This document shows positions 18,837-28,043 of a DNA stretch of 64,000 bases, piece by piece; position 1 is the stretch's first letter, and every line of letters begins with the position of its first letter. The position numbers and the translations under genes were made by a program. Source of the DNA: Yersinia intermedia (GTDB lineage: Bacteria; Pseudomonadota; Gammaproteobacteria; Enterobacterales; Enterobacteriaceae); NCBI RefSeq assembly GCF_900635455.1, contig NZ_LR134116.1:2728001-2792000 (forward strand), read 5' to 3'. The notes below the pieces were generated by a model. It had not been told where the DNA came from. It saw nothing but the letters and a program-made list of their open reading frames with translations, and searched no databases.

Positions 18837-20200
18837 TGACCGCGCGCCTTGGCCGTTGGCTCGCCTCTTTAGATAAATTCGAAGAGCGCATCAGTCAGTC
18901 AACCACTATCCGCCGCTACGGACGGTTGACTCGCGCCACCGGTTTAGTCCTGGAAGCCACAGGGTTACAACTGCCATTGGGCGCAACTTGCCTGATTGAA
19001 CGCCACGATAACGGCACAGTGCAGGAAGTTGAAAGTGAAGTGGTCGGTTTTAACGGCCAACGCCTGTTTCTGATGCCGTTGGAAGAAGTCGAAGGCATTG
19101 TGCCAGGAGCCAGAGTTTATGCTCGCGTGACCACTGGCGGTGCTTCAGCCAGTAAACAACTGCCGCTCGGCCCGGAACTTTTAGGCAGGGTATTAGATGG
19201 CAGTGCCAAACCCCTTGATGGCCTACCCGCACCTGAAACCAGTTATCGCGCCCCATTGATCACCCCGCCGATTAACCCGCTGCAACGTACCGCGATTGAG
19301 CAGGTTTTGGATGTGGGGGTGAGAACGATTAATGCCCTACTCACCGTGGGTCGAGGGCAGCGTATGGGCCTGTTCGCCGGTTCGGGGGTGGGTAAAAGTG
19401 TGCTACTTGGCATGATGGCGCGCTATACCCAAGCAGATGTGATTGTGGTGGGTCTGATTGGTGAACGTGGCCGTGAAGTAAAAGACTTTATCGAGAATAT
19501 TTTGGGGCCGGAAGGCCGTGCCCGTTCGGTAGTAATAGCTGCCCCTGCCGACGTGTCGCCATTACTGCGTATGCAAGGTGCTGCTTATGCAACTCGCATT
19601 GCAGAGGATTTCCGTGACCGTGGCCAGCACGTATTGCTGATTATGGATTCCCTGACCCGCTATGCCATGGCGCAACGTGAAATTGCACTGGCTATCGGCG
19701 AACCACCGGCAACGAAAGGTTATCCGCCCTCCGTATTTGCCAAATTACCGGCGCTGGTGGAACGTGCGGGTAATGGTGTCACCGGAGGTGGCTCGATTAC
19801 TGCATTTTATACCGTATTAACCGAAGGTGATGACCAGCAAGACCCGATTGCCGACTCAGCACGCGCCATTCTCGATGGGCATGTGGTGTTATCACGCCGT
19901 TTGGCTGAATCCGGCCATTATCCGGCCATTGATATTGAAGCATCGATCAGCCGTGCCATGACATCGCTGATCGATGAGAACCATTACAGTCAAGTTCGCC
20001 AGTTTAAACAGCTCCTTGCCAGTTATCAGCGTAACCGTGATTTGGTCAGTGTGGGTGCCTATGCCGCCGGTAGTGATCCGCTACTGGATAAGGCCATCGC
20101 CCTTTACCCGCAAATGGAAATCTTCTTACAGCAAGGCATGTTTGAACGCAGCAGTTACGAAGATGCATGTCAGCATTTGAAGAGTTTATTTCCGGGTTGA
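18833..20200 (+). CDS. fliI: Flagellum-specific ATPase FliI
   Basis: FliI is the F1-beta-like hexameric ATPase of the export apparatus. From the ATG that overlaps the fliH stop (ATGATG) it is 455 residues, close to E. coli FliI (457). Walker A GSGVGKS lies near residue 182 and Walker [17 protein letters not shown] near 270. It is followed by an unusually large gap before fliJ that holds a repeat fragment. Confidence 0.96.
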   Translation: MMTARLGRWLASLDKFEERISQSTTIRRYGRLTRATGLVLEATGLQLPLGATCLIERHDNGTVQEVESEVVGFNGQRLFLMPLEEVEGIVPGARVYARVTTGGASASKQLPLGPELLGRVLDGSAKPLDGLPAPETSYRAPLITPPINPLQRTAIEQVLDVGVRTINALLTVGRGQRMGLFAGSGVGKSVLLGMMARYTQADVIVVGLIGERGREVKDFIENILGPEGRARSVVIAAPADVSPLLRMQGAAYATRIAEDFRDRGQHVLLIMDSLTRYAMAQREIALAIGEPPATKGYPPSVFAKLPALVERAGNGVTGGGSITAFYTVLTEGDDQQDPIADSARAILDGHVVLSRRLAESGHYPAIDIEASISRAMTSLIDENHYSQVRQFKQLLASYQRNRDLVSVGAYAAGSDPLLDKAIALYPQMEIFLQQGMFERSSYEDACQHLKSLFPG

Positions 20201-20362
20201 TAGCCAGTGACTCAAACCACAGCCCCTGTCGCCTATCCACAGAAATTGGCGTTGCAGGTAAGCGGTAAGTGGATAAAGCCAAATTAAACAGTTAAGTGAT
20301 TTTGGTAAGTGAACGTAGCCAACAACCCTGCAGCATCAAGTACGAAGGGTATAAGGAATACG
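20201..20362. repeat. fliI-fliJ gap with a fragment of the intergenic repeat
   Basis: A gap of 162 bases inside an otherwise tightly packed operon. Its right part (about 20316-20357: AGCCAAC..., TGCAGC, TCAAGTACGAAGGGTATA) matches the end of the repeat copy beside tsr (AGCCAAC-N2-TGCAGCTTGAAGTATA read in reverse). The left part (20201-20300) shows nothing I recognise. Confidence 0.5.
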
Positions 20363-20809
20363 ATGAAAAGTCAGTCACCTCTCATCACCCTGCGCGATCT
20401 GGCCCAAAAGGCCGTCGAACAGGCAAGTACGCAACTGGGTCAGGTTCGCCTGTCATATCAGAATGCTGAGCAGCAACTCACGATGTTGCTAACTTATCAG
20501 GATGAATACCGGGTGCGGTTGAATGACACGCTAAGTAACGGGATGGCCTCTTCCAGTTGGCAAAACTATCAGCAATTTATTCAAACTCTGGAACAAGCCA
20601 TTGACCAACATCGCCATCAATTGGCTCAGTGGAATGTCAAAGTTGAACAGGCAGTTAAGCATTGGCAAGAAAAGCAGCAACGGTTAAATGCATTTGAAAC
20701 CTTGAATGAGCGGGCTGAAACTACCCTGCGTCTGCAAGAAAGCCGTTTGGATCAAAAATTGATGGATGAGTTCGCACAGCGCGCCTCACAAAGGAGTCTT
20801 AATTCATGA
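20363..20809 (+). CDS. fliJ: Flagellar export chaperone FliJ
   Basis: FliJ is the central coiled-coil stalk of the export ATPase and escorts chaperones. The start at 20363 (MKSQSPLITLRDLAQKAVEQ) has AAGGAA seven bases upstream and yields 148 residues, family length. The whole protein is Gln-rich alpha-helical coiled coil. The stop overlaps the fliK ATG. Confidence 0.93.
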   Translation: MKSQSPLITLRDLAQKAVEQASTQLGQVRLSYQNAEQQLTMLLTYQDEYRVRLNDTLSNGMASSSWQNYQQFIQTLEQAIDQHRHQLAQWNVKVEQAVKHWQEKQQRLNAFETLNERAETTLRLQESRLDQKLMDEFAQRASQRSLNS

Positions 20810-22164
20810 ATCTGTCCCTATTGCCTGCCACTGCAACTGCCAGTGAAACTGAGGGCGCATCATCCTCTTCATCGATTGCTGCGTTATTTACTGATGCTGG
20901 GCTGCCGGCTGATTTTGCCAAATTATTGGGCGACCAACTGGGTAAAGAGCTGACTGCCCTGGATGCCTCGACATTGAAATCATCGCTGGCGGCGACCACT
21001 GATATCACTGCCGATGTAGACGGTGGAAAATCAATCGGCGGTAACAGTAAATTGAATCAGTTATTGGCCGCCTTAGGTGATATCAGTGCCACACTGCCAG
21101 CCGGCCTGACCCATGCAGGGCAGACTGGGGAAGCCAATAATGTGAAGAAAACCACGTTAGATGATAACGGCAAACTGGATAAAACGACTGAGCAAGTCGA
21201 CGTCAGTGCGTTACAGTCGTTATTAGCCATGTTACCTCACCAAGTTGCCACCACACTGGGCACCGCCAGCAACGGGCAAAAACCATTGCTAACCGACAAC
21301 AATGGCCTGACAAGTGGCAAAACCAGTAGTAAGCAGGACTTAGCCACGCTGACCAGTCTAACCTCACAAGATAAAGGTCTGGCGGCATTGATCGGCAGCA
21401 CTGTCGGCAATGCGAAAAGCGACAATGCCACCAACAACGCACTGCTACCGGCCACCCCCGGTAAGGCTAAAACCACCACAGCCCAAGATAAATTAGTGCG
21501 CCTAACAGCAGCACAGGATGCAGATAGCAACCTCAGTGCGAAAGCCGTTCCTGTAGCAGTACAGGCTGACAAAACTATTGCCACAGCCGCTGTGGATAAA
21601 ATAGCAGTGAGTTCAGCCACCGTGACACCATCACTCCCCCCGGTTTCCAGCCCTGTTCTGCCAGCGGCAGCCAGTGGCCCGGTTAGCGTGCCAGTCAGTG
21701 GTCATTTAAGCGCTCAGTTGGGTAGCCAAGAATGGCAGCAATCACTGGGGCAACAAGTGGTGATGTTTAGCCGTAACGGCCAGCAAAATGCCGAACTGCG
21801 GCTACATCCACAAGAATTAGGCGCATTGCAAATCAGCCTGAAAATGGAAGATAACCAGGCCCAATTGCACTTTGCTTCAGCACACAGCCAGGTTCGGGCA
21901 GCCATTGAAGCAGCGATGCCAAGTTTACGCTCGGCATTGGCTGAAAGTGGTATCCAGTTGGGCCAAAGCAGTGTCGGCAGTGAAGGACAGTGGCAGCAGG
22001 CGCAACAGCAAAGCCAACAAAACCAGCAAGGTTTCGCATCACGCGGCCAACCTGCATACGGTAGCACCGCATCTACAGATGCCCCGACCAGCACACCGTT
22101 GGTGACACCAGCGGCATTGCAGTCATTGGCTAATGGCAATGGTGGTGTTGATATTTTCGCCTAA
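20806..22164 (+). CDS. fliK: Hook-length control protein FliK
   Basis: FliK measures the hook and switches export from hook to filament substrates via FlhB. The 452-residue protein (E. coli 375) has a long Thr/Ala/Ser-rich ruler region and the conserved C-terminal T3S4 domain (about 310-395) with NAELRLHPQELGALQISLKM and a VRAAIEAAMPSLRSALAESG segment. The tail after 395 is Gln-rich. Ends the fliFGHIJK operon. Confidence 0.94.
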   Translation: MNLSLLPATATASETEGASSSSSIAALFTDAGLPADFAKLLGDQLGKELTALDASTLKSSLAATTDITADVDGGKSIGGNSKLNQLLAALGDISATLPAGLTHAGQTGEANNVKKTTLDDNGKLDKTTEQVDVSALQSLLAMLPHQVATTLGTASNGQKPLLTDNNGLTSGKTSSKQDLATLTSLTSQDKGLAALIGSTVGNAKSDNATNNALLPATPGKAKTTTAQDKLVRLTAAQDADSNLSAKAVPVAVQADKTIATAAVDKIAVSSATVTPSLPPVSSPVLPAAASGPVSVPVSGHLSAQLGSQEWQQSLGQQVVMFSRNGQQNAELRLHPQELGALQISLKMEDNQAQLHFASAHSQVRAAIEAAMPSLRSALAESGIQLGQSSVGSEGQWQQAQQQSQQNQQGFASRGQPAYGSTASTDAPTSTPLVTPAALQSLANGNGGVDIFA

Positions 22165-22194
22165 AGTTGCTGTTAGTTTCAGCAAAAGGTGACA

Positions 22195-22237
22195 AACGGG
22201 CAAGTTAGGCCGTTTTTCCCCATCTATTCTGCCTATT
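22195..22237 (+). promoter_or_regulatory. Candidate FlhD4C2 box upstream of fliL
   Basis: AACGGGCAAGTTAGGC and ATCTATTCTGCCTATT, 11 bases apart, match the two halves of the consensus at roughly 8 and 9 of 16 positions; single-base shifts would improve both. It lies about 160 bases before fliL in a 232-base gap. Confidence 0.33.
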
Positions 22238-22396
22238 GGCATTATGGATACGCGGGATAATCATCAGTAATAATTCGGATAGCGTGGGCTTATTTGTCGG
22301 TGGTCAGCGGTTTGTTTGTGCTACCCACCAATGATATACCTCAGGTTATTGTCGTGATTCACCGGTTTGATACCGAAACAGGAATTTGTCTTCTCC

Positions 22397-22867
22397 ATGT
22401 CTGATAATAACTTCCCGGCCAAGCGTAAGAGTTCGATCTGGGTGATCCTGCTAGTGCTGATTGCTGTGGCAGCATCTGCAGGTGGCGGTTATAGCTGGTG
22501 GGTACTCCATAAGAGTAAACCTACCACTGCGAAAGCCGTTCCGGTTATTCCGGTGTTTATGCCGCTTGAGACCTTTACGGTCAATCTGATCACGCCAGAT
22601 AACAATCTGGACCGTGTGCTTTATATCGGATTAACGTTAAGACTGCCTGACGATGCCACCCGTGCAAAACTCAACGACTATCTGCCGGAAGTTCGTAGCC
22701 GCTTGCTGTTGCTGCTGTCTCGTCAGTCCGCCGATAGCTTGTCGAATGAAGAAGGCAAACAACGTTTAGTGGGTGAAATTAAAAACGTACTTAGCCCGCC
22801 AATGGTTAAAGGCCAACCTAATCAGGTAGTCAGCGATGTGCTGTTTACCGCATTTATATTGCGATAA
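22397..22867 (+). CDS. fliL: Flagellar basal-body-associated protein FliL
   Basis: Inner-membrane protein around the rod that supports stator function and swarming. From the ATG at 22397 ([13 protein letters not shown]) it is 156 residues, family length, with one membrane helix (about 17-37) and a periplasmic SPFH-like domain containing LETFTVNLI. The in-frame upstream ATG at 22367 adds ten unconserved residues. First gene of fliLMNOPQR. Confidence 0.93.
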   Translation: MSDNNFPAKRKSSIWVILLVLIAVAASAGGGYSWWVLHKSKPTTAKAVPVIPVFMPLETFTVNLITPDNNLDRVLYIGLTLRLPDDATRAKLNDYLPEVRSRLLLLLSRQSADSLSNEEGKQRLVGEIKNVLSPPMVKGQPNQVVSDVLFTAFILR

Positions 22868-22872
22868 TCATT

Positions 22873-23877
22873 ATGGGCGATAGCATTCTTTCACAAGCAG
22901 AGATTGACGCACTGTTAAACGGTGACAGCGGTGGCGATGAGCCAGTTGCGGTTACCGGTAATGAAACAGACGTTAAACCTTACGATCCGACGACCCAGCG
23001 ACGTGTGGTGCGTGAACGCCTGCAAGCGCTGGAGATCATCAATGAACGTTTTGCCCGTCAGTTCCGCATGGGGCTGTTTAACCTATTACGCCGCAGCCCT
23101 GATATCACTGTCGGCCCGATCAAAATTCAGCCATATCACGATTTTGCCCGTAATCTGCCAGTACCAACCAATCTCAACCTGATTCATCTCAAACCGCTAC
23201 GTGGTACCGCGCTATTCGTTTTTGCCCCGAGTCTGGTTTTTATTGCGGTTGATAACTTATTTGGTGGTGATGGTCGTTTCCCAACCAAAGTAGAAGGTCG
23301 CGAGTTTACCCACACCGAACAACGTGTGATTAACCGCATGTTACGGCTGGCGCTGGATGCCTATCGTGATGCCTGGGCGCCTATCTATAAAATTGATGTG
23401 GAATATGTCCGTTCTGAAATACAGGTGAAATTCACCAATATCACCACCTCCCCCAACGATATCGTGGTCACCACCCCTTTCCATGTGGAGATCGGGGCGC
23501 TGAGTGGTGAGTTTAATATCTGTATTCCCTTCGCCATGATTGAGCCGTTGCGTGAGCTGCTAACCAATCCACCGTTGGAAAATTCCCGTCAGGAAGATAG
23601 CCATTGGCGTGAGACGCTGGTGAAGCAAGTGCAACACTCCGAGCTGGAGCTGGTGGCTAATTTTGTCGATATCCCGCTGAGACTGTCGCAGATACTCAAG
23701 CTGCAACCGGGGGATGTATTACCCATAGATAAACCGGATCGACTGATTGCGCATGTCGACGGCGTACCGGTACTGACCAGTCAGTACGGGACATTAAACG
23801 GGCAATATGCCCTACGTGTTGAACATTTGATTAACCCTATTTTGAATGCTCTGAATGAGGAACAGCCCAATGAGTGA
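22873..23877 (+). CDS. fliM: Flagellar motor switch protein FliM
   Basis: C-ring protein that receives CheY-P and sets rotation direction. The 334-residue protein equals E. coli in length. The N-terminal CheY-binding peptide ILSQAEIDALLNG is intact (residues 4-16), followed by the CheC-like middle domain and the C-terminal SpoA domain (LELVANFVDIPLRLSQILKL). The stop overlaps the fliN start. Confidence 0.97.
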   Translation: MGDSILSQAEIDALLNGDSGGDEPVAVTGNETDVKPYDPTTQRRVVRERLQALEIINERFARQFRMGLFNLLRRSPDITVGPIKIQPYHDFARNLPVPTNLNLIHLKPLRGTALFVFAPSLVFIAVDNLFGGDGRFPTKVEGREFTHTEQRVINRMLRLALDAYRDAWAPIYKIDVEYVRSEIQVKFTNITTSPNDIVVTTPFHVEIGALSGEFNICIPFAMIEPLRELLTNPPLENSRQEDSHWRETLVKQVQHSELELVANFVDIPLRLSQILKLQPGDVLPIDKPDRLIAHVDGVPVLTSQYGTLNGQYALRVEHLINPILNALNEEQPNE

Positions 23878-24286
23878 CCCTAAGCTTCCGTCTGACGATG
23901 GAAAGGAATCCGTGGACGATCTGTGGGCTGATGCGTTTAATGAGCAGCAGGCAGCGGATAAACCAACGGCCACCACCGAGGGCGTATTTAAATCACTGGA
24001 AGCACCGGATGCGATGGGTAACCTACAGGATATCGATTTAATTCTGGATATCCCGGTAAAGCTGACCGTTGAGTTAGGCCGCACCAAAATGACTATCAAA
24101 GAGTTACTGCGCTTGTCTCAAGGCTCGGTGGTCTCCCTTGATGGCCTGGCCGGTGAACCATTGGATATTTTGATTAACGGCTATCTAATTGCGCAGGGTG
24201 AAGTCGTGGTGGTCGCTGATAAATACGGCGTACGTATCACTGACATCATTACCCCGTCAGAACGTATGCGCCGTCTGAGCCGCTAA
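23870..24286 (+). CDS. fliN: Flagellar motor switch protein FliN
   Basis: C-ring base protein and docking site for FliH. The start at 23870 (MSDPKLPSDDG, preceded by GAGGAA) gives 138 residues. The SpoA domain is evident in the C-terminal half (DLILDIPVKLTVELGRTKMT, LDGLAGEPLDILING, RITDIITPSERMRRL). Its stop shares a base with the fliO ATG. Confidence 0.96.
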   Translation: MSDPKLPSDDGKESVDDLWADAFNEQQAADKPTATTEGVFKSLEAPDAMGNLQDIDLILDIPVKLTVELGRTKMTIKELLRLSQGSVVSLDGLAGEPLDILINGYLIAQGEVVVVADKYGVRITDIITPSERMRRLSR

Positions 24287-24864
24287 TGACCGTAGCGCAA
24301 GTTGATACTGCCACGTCCACGGTTACAGCACCCGTTGTTACGACACAGGTGACTGCGCCAGCGGATGCTGCCATTGCGGTGGTGACACACGCCCCTACAG
24401 CCGATGTCGCAGTGCCCACCCCGCAAACCCCCGTTACTGGCTTTGCGGCCAGCCACCCCGGCACTACGGCGCAGCAGGCAGCACCCGCCATGCCCGCAGG
24501 ATCGGTGTTAACTCAGGTTGGCAGCGTGCTAGGGGGTATTTTACTGCTGATTTTATGTGGTGCCTGGCTGGTGCGGCGTTTAGGTTTTGCCCCACAGGCC
24601 CGTAACAACAAATTATTGAATGTGAAGGCCAGTTGTCAGGTAGGTCAGCGCGAACGGGTGGTCATTGTTGAAGTCGACAATACCTGGTTAGTGTTAGGCG
24701 TAACCGCACAACAGGTAACACAACTCCACACTCTGACACGCCCTGTGGTTGATGAAGCCACCGCGGCTTCGTCGTCCGACAATGTGAAACCGGCCGATTT
24801 TCGCCAGCTACTGAACAACCATTTGTTTAACAAAAAATTGAAACATCCGGGAAAATCGGCATGA
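24286..24864 (+). CDS. fliO: Flagellar export assembly factor FliO
   Basis: FliO helps FliP assemble into the export gate. The 192-residue protein has one membrane helix (about 80-99, [21 protein letters not shown]) and a cytoplasmic domain with the family [12 protein letters not shown] and TWLVLGVT segments. The N-terminal about 75 residues are a Thr/Ala/Val/Pro-rich low-complexity extension absent from E. coli FliO (121). The start follows from overlap with fliN. Confidence 0.88.
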   Translation: MTVAQVDTATSTVTAPVVTTQVTAPADAAIAVVTHAPTADVAVPTPQTPVTGFAASHPGTTAQQAAPAMPAGSVLTQVGSVLGGILLLILCGAWLVRRLGFAPQARNNKLLNVKASCQVGQRERVVIVEVDNTWLVLGVTAQQVTQLHTLTRPVVDEATAASSSDNVKPADFRQLLNNHLFNKKLKHPGKSA

Positions 24865-25700
24865 TGTCTCTTCGCCCCGTGGCTGCCTCAGCAAATATCG
24901 TAGCAATCGCTACGCACAACACTGATTTTAATTATCAGTTGCTGCTTCGTCGTTTTCTGAAGGTACTCACCAATAAAACCACCCTGCTGCTATTGAGCTT
25001 ACTCTGCTCTCCGGCGGTATTTGCTCAACTGCCGGGCATCATCAGCCAACCCTTGGCTAATGGTGGACAGAGTTGGTCTTTACCGGTGCAAACACTGGTT
25101 TTTATCACCACGCTGAGTTTCTTGCCCGCCGCCTTACTGATGATGACCAGTTTTACCCGTATCATTATTGTACTCGGGTTGCTGCGCAACGCATTGGGCA
25201 CCCCCTCGGCACCACCCAATCAGGTGATGTTGGGCCTGGCGCTGTTTCTGACTTTCTTTATTATGTCGCCGGTATTTGACAAGGTGTATCAGGATGCTTA
25301 TCTGCCTTTCAGTCAGGACAAGATAAGCATGGAAGTGGCAATAGATAAAGGCGCGCAACCCTTGCGTGAATTTATGTTGCGCCAAACCCGCGAATCGGAT
25401 CTTGCCCTGTACGCACGGTTGGCAAATCTGCCACCATTGGAAGGCCCGGAAGTGGTCCCGATGCGGATACTGCTACCCGCTTATGTCACCAGTGAGCTAA
25501 AAACGGCCTTTCAAATCGGTTTTACCGTATTTATTCCGTTCCTGATTATCGATCTGGTGGTAGCCAGCGTACTGATGGCCCTGGGGATGATGATGGTCCC
25601 CCCCGCCAGTATCTCACTGCCCTTCAAACTGATGCTATTTGTCTTGGTTGATGGTTGGCAGCTACTACTGGGTTCCCTGGCACAGAGTTTTTATAGCTAA
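24861..25700 (+). CDS. fliP: Flagellar export gate protein FliP
   Basis: FliP forms the core pentamer of the FliPQR gate. Family features: a cleavable signal sequence ([14 protein letters not shown], near residues 43-56), [23 protein letters not shown] and [14 protein letters not shown]. Four membrane helices are expected. The reading frame from the ATG overlapping fliO gives 279 residues, with about 36 extra N-terminal residues before the signal sequence compared with E. coli FliP (245); an internal start might be used, but no better ribosome site was obvious. Confidence 0.92.
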   Translation: MMSLRPVAASANIVAIATHNTDFNYQLLLRRFLKVLTNKTTLLLLSLLCSPAVFAQLPGIISQPLANGGQSWSLPVQTLVFITTLSFLPAALLMMTSFTRIIIVLGLLRNALGTPSAPPNQVMLGLALFLTFFIMSPVFDKVYQDAYLPFSQDKISMEVAIDKGAQPLREFMLRQTRESDLALYARLANLPPLEGPEVVPMRILLPAYVTSELKTAFQIGFTVFIPFLIIDLVVASVLMALGMMMVPPASISLPFKLMLFVLVDGWQLLLGSLAQSFYS

Positions 25701-25712
25701 GGTAGGCTCATC

Positions 25713-25982
25713 ATGACCCCTGAATCGGTAATGGCCCTCGGCGTTGAGGCAATGAAAATTGCGCTTGCACTGGCCGCCCCCTTGCTATTAGCCGCCCTGA
25801 TAAGCGGCCTGATTGTTAGTCTGTTGCAGGCAGCAACGCAGATTAACGAAATGACATTGTCATTCATTCCAAAAATACTGGCGGTGTTCACCACTATGGT
25901 GATTGCAGGCCCATGGATGCTAAATCTGATACTGGATTATATGCGTAATTTATTCACCAGCCTGCCCACGTTGATTGGCTAA
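25713..25982 (+). CDS. fliQ: Flagellar export gate protein FliQ
   Basis: Small two-helix membrane component of the FliPQR gate. The 89-residue protein is the same length as in E. coli and contains [20 protein letters not shown] and SFIPKI, family hallmarks. AAGGTAGG precedes the ATG. It lies 12 bases after fliP and two before fliR. Confidence 0.96.
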   Translation: MTPESVMALGVEAMKIALALAAPLLLAALISGLIVSLLQAATQINEMTLSFIPKILAVFTTMVIAGPWMLNLILDYMRNLFTSLPTLIG

Positions 25983-25984
25983 CG

Positions 25985-26767
25985 GTGCTTTCCCTCGATA
26001 CCACTCAACTTAGCGTCTGGGTCAGCCAGTACTTCTGGCCGCTAATTCGTGTGCTGGCGCTAATCACCACCGCGCCAGTGTTAAGCGAAAAGCAGATCAA
26101 CCGTAAAGTCAAAGTTGGTTTAGCGTTATTAATTACCTTTCTGATTGCCCCTTCGCTGCCCCCGGTCAACATTCCTTTAGTCTCAACCGGTGCTGTCTGG
26201 GTCGCCGCCCAGCAGGTGTTAATTGGCGTCGCTATTGGCTTGACCATGCAGTTTGCTTTTGCCGCTATCCGGCTGGCTGGTGAAGTAATTGGTTTACAGA
26301 TGGGGCTATCGTTCGCCACCTTCTTTGACCCGTCAGGTGGGCCGAACATGCCAGTTTTAGCCCGGTTACTTAACTTGCTCGCCCTGCTGTTATTCCTCAC
26401 TTTTGATGGCCATTTATGGCTAATCTCATTGTTGGCCGACAGTTTTCATACCTTACCCATTCAGTTCGAACCGCTCAATGGTAATGGTTTTCTGGCCTTG
26501 ACTCAGGCTGGCTCATTAATCTTTATGAATGGGTTGATGCTGGCATTACCGCTGATCACGCTGTTGTTAACCCTGAATATGGCGTTAGGTATGCTTAACC
26601 GCATGACCCCACAGCTTTCGGTGTTCGTTATCGGTTTTCCACTGACCTTGACCGTCGGGATCATCTCAATCGGACTGATAATGCCATTGCTGCCCCCCTT
26701 TGCAGAGCACCTGTTCGGTGAGGTATTTGACCGGTTAGCAGGCGTATTGAGCGGAATGGCGAGCTAA
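25985..26767 (+). CDS. fliR: Flagellar export gate protein FliR
   Basis: Gate-closing component of FliPQR, with about six membrane helices. The 260-residue protein (E. coli 261) starts with GTG two bases after fliQ. Conserved segments include [42 protein letters not shown] and [20 protein letters not shown]. Last gene of the fliLMNOPQR operon; convergent with flgL. Confidence 0.95.
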   Translation: MLSLDTTQLSVWVSQYFWPLIRVLALITTAPVLSEKQINRKVKVGLALLITFLIAPSLPPVNIPLVSTGAVWVAAQQVLIGVAIGLTMQFAFAAIRLAGEVIGLQMGLSFATFFDPSGGPNMPVLARLLNLLALLLFLTFDGHLWLISLLADSFHTLPIQFEPLNGNGFLALTQAGSLIFMNGLMLALPLITLLLTLNMALGMLNRMTPQLSVFVIGFPLTLTVGIISIGLIMPLLPPFAEHLFGEVFDRLAGVLSGMAS

Positions 26768-26814
26768 GTTTTCCAGCTTGGGGCGGGAGTGATAGAACAA
26801 AGTTGACTGGTAAC

Positions 26815-26863
26815 AAAAAAAAGGTATGTCACCCCAAACCTTAGTGGAAGAAGATGACATACC
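26815..26863 (-). terminator. Rho-independent terminator of flgKL
   Basis: Leftward GGTATGTCA and TGACATACC form a perfect 9-bp stem around a 23-base loop, followed immediately by eight T. It is 70 bases past the flgL stop and lies between convergent fliR and flgL. Confidence 0.82.
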
Positions 26864-26900
26864 AAAAAGTGCACCCGGTTTAAGTACACTTAATAGGGGA

Positions 26901-26921
26901 CCTGTGGGGTAAGCCCACAGG
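26901..26921. terminator. Second hairpin between fliR and flgL
   Basis: CCTGTGGG and CCCACAGG pair perfectly with a 5-nt loop, 11 bases after the flgL stop. No T-run follows on either strand, so it may be a 3' protective hairpin rather than a terminator. Confidence 0.45.
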
Positions 26922-26932
26922 CAGAAGACGGA

Positions 26933-27913
26933 TTACTTATTCAGCTGGAACAGGGACAAACCCTGCATATCGGTAAATGTGGTATAAGAGGCCTGTAGTG
27001 CTGCCTGTTGCATCACATAGGAAGAGATAGCAGCAGTCCAATCCACATCCTGCAAATCACTCAAACGCTGTTTATTAATCAAACTACGATCACTGCCCAA
27101 ACTGTCCAGGTTGTCTAGCTCTTGCAGTTGGGTACCGATTTCGGCTTGAACCGACAACACATTATTCAATGAGTTGGACAGCCCACGGATACCTTTATCC
27201 ATATCGGCAGTGGCTTGATCTTTAACCGCATCAGTCGCCCCTTGTAACGGGACTTTCAGCGACTTGAGTACGGTATCGATGGTATTGAAAATATTGCTTT
27301 CTGACGCAACCGGCTTACCACCGGCATCATCAGGTTCGGGTTTCGCATTACTGGTCAATGCCATAAAGACACTGGAGCCGGTGTGCCCAACAGTAATCGA
27401 GCGGTTAGCATCGACTTTCTGTTCAATGGCAACATTGCCCCCCTGATAAGTCACATCACCGGTCGCACTGACCGCAAACGGCGGTTTGTCACTTTTAAAG
27501 CCAGCAAAGATGTAACGGCCGTTGCCATCAGTGGTGTTGGCCTGGTTGACCAGTTGGTCTTTCAAACCCTGTAACTGAGTCGCATAAGAGGCACGGTCAT
27601 CGTCACTCAATATGTCGCTTTTGGCACTGATCACTAATGTCTGAATTGACTGAATAGTGCTGGTAGCCTGCGCCAGAACCGTGGTTTCCAGCGATGAACT
27701 CTGGCGAGCAAAACTACGTGCCAAGGTATATTGGCTATTTTCCGATTGAGCTTGTGACACCATCACCGCTTGAGATGCTGCCATCGGGTCATCGGAGGGG
27801 TTAACGACTCGCTTGCCGGAAGAGAGTTGTTGGCCCGACTGCATCCACAGTGACTGGGCGTTAGTCACGCCCTGCATATTTTGCTGATACAGCATGCTGG
27901 TACTTAAGCGCAT
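26933..27913 (-). CDS. flgL: Hook-filament junction protein FlgL (HAP3)
   Basis: FlgL joins the hook-filament junction to flagellin. The start at 27913 (MRLSTSMLYQQNMQG) has AGGAAC eight bases upstream and gives 326 residues (E. coli 317); the longer frame adds 18 unconserved residues. Flagellin-like N- and C-terminal helices are evident (SGKRVVNPSDDPMAASQAV and AAISSYVMQQAALQASYTTF). It follows flgK after 130 bases. Confidence 0.94.
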   Translation of the reverse strand: MRLSTSMLYQQNMQGVTNAQSLWMQSGQQLSSGKRVVNPSDDPMAASQAVMVSQAQSENSQYTLARSFARQSSSLETTVLAQATSTIQSIQTLVISAKSDILSDDDRASYATQLQGLKDQLVNQANTTDGNGRYIFAGFKSDKPPFAVSATGDVTYQGGNVAIEQKVDANRSITVGHTGSSVFMALTSNAKPEPDDAGGKPVASESNIFNTIDTVLKSLKVPLQGATDAVKDQATADMDKGIRGLSNSLNNVLSVQAEIGTQLQELDNLDSLGSDRSLINKQRLSDLQDVDWTAAISSYVMQQAALQASYTTFTDMQGLSLFQLNK

Positions 27914-28043
27914 GATGCCAGTTCCTTTTAGTAATCGTTCAGCCCGCAACCCTATCGCAACAATCAATCTGTCTAAACAGTGATGCTAACTAACCGCTAG
28001 ATAAGATAAGTAGCGGCAGGTACTCTCTGCCGCTGACAAAAAA

